Origin: an uncultured Lachnospiraceae bacterium
GTDB lineage: Bacteria > Bacillota > Clostridia > Lachnospirales > Lachnospiraceae
Assembly: GCA_905209865.1 (NCBI GenBank)
Contig: CAJLUP010000001.1
Coordinates: 1 to 64,000, forward strand
Direction: 5' to 3'
Length of the DNA: 64,000 nt
Made by a program: the position numbers and the translations under genes. The notes beneath the pieces were generated by a model. That model was not told the DNA's origin and ran no database searches. It saw only the letters and a list, made by a program, of their open reading frames with translations. Shown here in pieces: positions 60,962 through 64,000 of this stretch (positions are counted from its first letter, which is position 1; each line of letters starts with the position of its first letter).

Positions 60962-60978
60962 AAACGACAGGTGATAAA

Positions 60979-61770
60979 ATGATTACAAGTACATCTAATA
61001 TACAAGTGAAGGAATTGATTCGGCTTCAGAAAAAGAGCCGCGAACGAGAAACCGAAGGCGTGTTTATTGCCGAAGGCCCGCGAATGGCAGCCGAGATTCC
61101 AAAGGAACGCATTGTAAAGCTGTATATTTCGGAAAGCTTTCAAAAAAAATGCAGGAAAGAAAAAAACGAACAGTTCATAAAATCGGCGGAAGTCATGTCA
61201 GATCCGGTGTTTGCCCGTGTGTCTGATACAAAGACTCCGCAGGGAGTTCTTGCCGTTGTGCGCAGGATGGAATATACAATGGAAGACGTTTTGGGAGAAA
61301 ACCCTCATGTGCTCGTGCTGGAAAATATTCAGGATCCGGGGAACTTAGGAACGATCTTTCGAACGGCAGAGGCTGCGGGGGCAACGGGTATCGTGTTGAG
61401 TAAAGATTGTGTGGATCTGTATAATCCGAAAGTTATCCGTTCGACTATGGGAGCGGTTTTACGGCTTCCGTTTCTTTATACGGATGATCTGACGGGAACG
61501 ATCAATGAGATGAAACTGGCAGGGATTAAAATTTATGCGGCGCATCTGGGCGGCGAGACAGATTATGATCAGGAAGATTACCGAACGGCATGTGCGTTTC
61601 TCATAGGAAACGAAGGGAATGGACTGACGGAAGAAACTGCGGCATGTGCAGACAGGAAGATCCTGATCCCGATGAAAGGATCGGCGGAATCTTTAAACGC
61701 TGCGGTTGCCTCGGCGGTGCTCATGTTTGAGGCTGGAAGGCAGAGACGCAGACAGAGTGATAAAGGATAG
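60979..61770 (+). CDS. SpoU (TrmH) family RNA 2'-O-methyltransferase
   Basis: 263 residues. N-terminal substrate-binding domain (about 1-95, [11 protein letters not shown]) and SPOUT catalytic domain with a knotted fold: [30 protein letters not shown] (motif 1 region), [14 protein letters not shown] (motif 2) and [22 protein letters not shown] (motif 3, with the conserved N and S). Methylates a ribose in rRNA or tRNA. The exact position is not known. 17 bp after the RCK gene, so probably cotranscribed. Confidence 0.9.
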   Translation: MITSTSNIQVKELIRLQKKSRERETEGVFIAEGPRMAAEIPKERIVKLYISESFQKKCRKEKNEQFIKSAEVMSDPVFARVSDTKTPQGVLAVVRRMEYTMEDVLGENPHVLVLENIQDPGNLGTIFRTAEAAGATGIVLSKDCVDLYNPKVIRSTMGAVLRLPFLYTDDLTGTINEMKLAGIKIYAAHLGGETDYDQEDYRTACAFLIGNEGNGLTEETAACADRKILIPMKGSAESLNAAVASAVLMFEAGRQRRRQSDKG

Positions 61771-61822
61771 AAAGAGAAAACAAAAGAAAATAAAAATCAA
61801 TAAGAAGAGAGAGGGAAAGACA

Positions 61823-62806
61823 ATGGATTTAAAAGGAAGACATTTTTTGACACTGAAAGACTTTACACCGGAAGAGATCTTATATCTTTTGGATCTTTCC
61901 GCAGAACTGAAAGAGAAGAAGAAACAGGGCATCCTGACGGAATGGCACAAAGGCAAAAATGTAGCGCTGATTTTTGAAAAAGACAGTACCCGTACACGCA
62001 GTTCTTTTGAAATTGCCGCTCACGATCTTGGGATGGGTTCTACTTATCTCGGACCGACAGGATCACAGATCGGTAAGAAAGAAAGCATTAAAGATACGGC
62101 GAGAGTACTGGGAAGAATGTATGACGGGATTGAGTACAGGGGGTATGGACAGGAGATCGTCGAGGAACTGGCGAAATATGCAGGCGTTCCGGTTTGGAAT
62201 GGTTTGACAAATGAGTATCATCCGACACAGATGCTTGCGGATATGCTTACGATCCGTGAAAATTTCGGAAAGCTGAAAGGACTGAAACTTGTGTATATGG
62301 GGGATGCCCGCTATAATATGGGAAATTCTCTTATGATTGCCTGTGCGAAATTAGGACTTGATTTTGTTGCGTGCACGACGGAAGAATATTTTCCGAATCA
62401 GGAACTTGTAGAGGAATGCCGCGGTTATGCAGCGGCATCAGGATCGACGATCACATTGACAAGCGATGTGAAAGAAGGAACGAAAGACGCTGATATTATT
62501 TACACAGATGTCTGGGTATCTATGGGAGAGCCGGACGAAGTGTGGGAAAAACGGATCAAAGCGTTGTCTCCATATAAAGTGACAAAAGAAGTGATGAGCA
62601 ATGCGAAACCGGAAGCGATCTTCCTTCACTGTCTGCCGGCATTTCACGATCTGAAGACGAAAGTCGGAAAAGAAGTCGGCGAGCGTTTTGGAATTACGGA
62701 TATTGAAGTGACGGATGAAGTGTTTGAGTCTGAACAGTCAAAAGTGTTCGATGAAGCAGAGAACCGGATGCATACAATTAAGGCGGTCATGGCGGCAACA
62801 CTTTAA
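61823..62806 (+). CDS. argF: ornithine carbamoyltransferase
   Basis: 327 residues. Joins ornithine and carbamoyl phosphate to citrulline. The carbamoyl-phosphate loop [10 protein letters not shown] is near 52-61, [12 protein letters not shown] follows, and the ornithine signature HCLPAFHD near 271 separates it from aspartate carbamoyltransferases. Whether it is biosynthetic or catabolic cannot be told, since no arginine genes are adjacent. ATG at 61823 follows GAGAGGGAAAG; the longer open frame upstream is rejected because the family starts at [11 protein letters not shown]. Confidence 0.95.
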   Translation: MDLKGRHFLTLKDFTPEEILYLLDLSAELKEKKKQGILTEWHKGKNVALIFEKDSTRTRSSFEIAAHDLGMGSTYLGPTGSQIGKKESIKDTARVLGRMYDGIEYRGYGQEIVEELAKYAGVPVWNGLTNEYHPTQMLADMLTIRENFGKLKGLKLVYMGDARYNMGNSLMIACAKLGLDFVACTTEEYFPNQELVEECRGYAAASGSTITLTSDVKEGTKDADIIYTDVWVSMGEPDEVWEKRIKALSPYKVTKEVMSNAKPEAIFLHCLPAFHDLKTKVGKEVGERFGITDIEVTDEVFESEQSKVFDEAENRMHTIKAVMAATL

Positions 62807-62824
62807 GTTAAAAATGGAGAGAAC

Positions 62825-63823
62825 ATGAAAGCAGAAATTTTGAAAATGCTGCGTGAGACAAACGGGTATATTTCCGGTCAGGAAATCTGTGAAAAATTCG
62901 GCGTGTCGCGCACGGCTGTTTGGAAGGTCATCCGACAGCTTCAAGAAGAAGGCTATAAGGTTGAGGCTGTGCGAAACAGAGGCTATCATATGGTAGAAAT
63001 TCCGGATCTGCTGACGAAAGAAGAACTGGAAAGTTGTATGCATACCGAGTGGGCAGGCAGGAAGATTGTCTGTTGTCAGGTGACAGATTCAACAAATCTG
63101 CGGGTGAAACAGCTCGGGGACGAAGGAGCGCCTGCCGGAACGTTGGTTGTGGCAGAAGAGCAGACTGCCGGAAGAGGACGCAGAGGGCGGTCATGGGATT
63201 CGCCTGCCGGAACAGGGATTTTTATGTCGATTCTTTTAAGGCCTGAAGTTGCGCCGGACAAGGCGTCCATGCTGACTCTTGTGATGGCATGCAGTGTGGC
63301 GGAGGGGTTAAAACAAAGTCTGAGGCAGGAAGAAAGTATCTGTTCGAAGATCCAGATCAAATGGCCGAATGATATTGTTGTCAATGGGAAAAAACTGGCT
63401 GGTATTCTGACAGAGATGAGTACGCAGATTGATTATATCGATCATGTGACTGTAGGTGTCGGGATTAATGTCAATACAAGACAATTCCCGAAAGATATTA
63501 AAGAACGCGCAACGTCTCTTTACATGGAATGCGGGCATACGGTGAGGCGCGCGCCTGTGATCGCATCGATCATGGAATGTCTGGAGAAGAATTACCGTAT
63601 CTTCCTTGAAACGGAAGATCTGACAGGACTGATGGATTCTTATATGTCGATGCTGGTTAATCGGGACAAAGAAGTTCTCGTGCTTACTCCGAAAGGAGAA
63701 TATAAAGCGCATGCATTGGGGATCAATAAAAAAGGAGAACTGATCGTGCGGCGGGAGGACGGAACGCAGGAAGCGATTTATGCCGGAGAAGTTTCAGTCA
63801 GAGGCGTATACGGATATGTATAG
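62825..63823 (+). CDS. birA: biotin-[acetyl-CoA-carboxylase] ligase/repressor BirA
   Basis: 332 residues. An N-terminal winged HTH (about 1-60, ISGQEICEKFGVSRTAVWKVIRQL) precedes the ligase core with DSTNLRVKQL, the biotinyl-AMP loop GRGRRGRSWDSPAGTGIFMS and KWPNDIVVNGKKLAGILTE, and a C-terminal SH3-like cap. Attaches biotin to carboxylases and, with the HTH, likely represses biotin genes. 18 bp after argF. Confidence 0.95.
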   Translation: MKAEILKMLRETNGYISGQEICEKFGVSRTAVWKVIRQLQEEGYKVEAVRNRGYHMVEIPDLLTKEELESCMHTEWAGRKIVCCQVTDSTNLRVKQLGDEGAPAGTLVVAEEQTAGRGRRGRSWDSPAGTGIFMSILLRPEVAPDKASMLTLVMACSVAEGLKQSLRQEESICSKIQIKWPNDIVVNGKKLAGILTEMSTQIDYIDHVTVGVGINVNTRQFPKDIKERATSLYMECGHTVRRAPVIASIMECLEKNYRIFLETEDLTGLMDSYMSMLVNRDKEVLVLTPKGEYKAHALGINKKGELIVRREDGTQEAIYAGEVSVRGVYGYV

Positions 63824-63913
63824 ATTTTGCGTGTTTGAAAGAAAAGACGCAGCAGTCCGGGCAGAACAGTCTGATCGGATGTTGAGAGAACGTTTGAAAA
63901 AGAGAGGTTTTAT

Positions 63914-64000
63914 ATGGATGAAGAGATCGTGCTTTGTGCAGCAAGTGCATATGAGCAGAAATTTTATTTGAATCCGCAGTTTGCGTCTCTTCCTGAAGCG
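63914..64000 (+). CDS. start of a protein running off the window (partial)
   Basis: ATG at 63914, nine bases after AGAGAGG, opens a frame of 29 codons to the window edge (MDEEIVLCAASAYEQKFY, then a segment ending SLPEA). The look recalls a small uncharacterised lachnospiral family that follows birA (I think DUF6145), but this is memory and only the N-terminus is visible. The 90 bp between birA and this start hold nothing else recognised. Confidence 0.5.
   Translation, partial: MDEEIVLCAASAYEQKFYLNPQFASLPEA

Noticed and set aside
63780..63971. 63-codon frame overlapping the end of birA
   Set aside because: Out of frame with birA, no ribosome site, and it overlaps the better supported start at 63914.

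Overview
The window looks like a chromosomal segment of a spore-forming Firmicute of the Lachnospiraceae type (Ruminococcus gnavus / Dorea / Mediterraneibacter neighbourhood). The assignment rests on the moderate GC content, strong AGGAGG-like ribosome binding sites, TTGACA/TATAAT promoters, a SAM-I riboswitch, a conserved sporulation and division cluster (rqcP-yabP-yabQ-divIC-spoIIE-tilS-hpt-ftsH), a CotS-type coat protein, and the style of the housekeeping proteins. It is inferred from memory of protein families, not from a search.

Layout. 1-4.0 kb: 3' tip of a probable tRNA-Cys, then the de novo NAD operon nadA-nadB-nadC-niaR with a palindrome over the promoter that fits autoregulation by NiaR. 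4.0-8.5 kb: a methyltransferase, a large exported protein with a C39-like end that seems to lack its cysteine, then convergent queT behind a pseudoknotted leader (candidate preQ1 riboswitch). 8.5-10.1 kb: an AT-rich accessory islet with 11-bp phased repeats, a broken reading frame, an MNT/HEPN toxin-antitoxin-like pair and an orphan protein. 10.1-22.5 kb: glycerate kinase, L25/Ctc, YfcE phosphodiesterase, an NYN-LOTUS-LOTUS protein, an asparagine synthetase without a working glutaminase half, Fe-alcohol dehydrogenase, TatD, RsmA, citrate synthase, an alpha/beta hydrolase and AsnRS. 22.6-29.6 kb: SbcD/YhaO-like nuclease plus a membrane-spanning YhaN-like ATPase, CCA-adding enzyme, CotS and phosphoglucomutase.

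29.7-40.1 kb: HU, RqcP, YabP, YabQ, DivIC, a short soluble SpoIIE, TilS, Hpt, FtsH, a GH13 enzyme and pyridoxal kinase. This is the order known from Bacillus, with a sigma-E-like promoter before yabPQ. 40.2-45.9 kb: SEC-C methionine aminopeptidase and a DUF1015 protein on the minus strand, an FHA protein, a conserved small protein with a sigma-G-like promoter, a shikimate-kinase-like protein and MurA. 45.9-55.1 kb: a sugar island with a LacI regulator, GH4 glycosidase, lipoprotein, two permeases, amidohydrolase, BadF-type kinase and MATE transporter. Three identical GTTTAGTAAAC sites lie in its divergent control region. 55.1-64 kb: SAM-I riboswitch and metK with a large nested palindrome in the leader, a two-component system, a Trk/Ktr potassium transporter pair, an RNA 2'-O-methyltransferase, ornithine carbamoyltransferase, BirA and the start of a further protein.

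Most of the window is ordinary core genome. The less ordinary material is: a two-copy structured repeat placed just after intrinsic terminators (7.8 and 31.7 kb), the nested-palindrome element in the metK leader, the phased repeats and islet at 8.5-10 kb, the queT leader, the truncated AsnB and SpoIIE forms, and the GH4/amidohydrolase/kinase operon. Nothing here is clearly a new defence or mobile system. Coordinates were read by eye, start codons were chosen by Shine-Dalgarno spacing and family N-termini, and no search or folding program was run.
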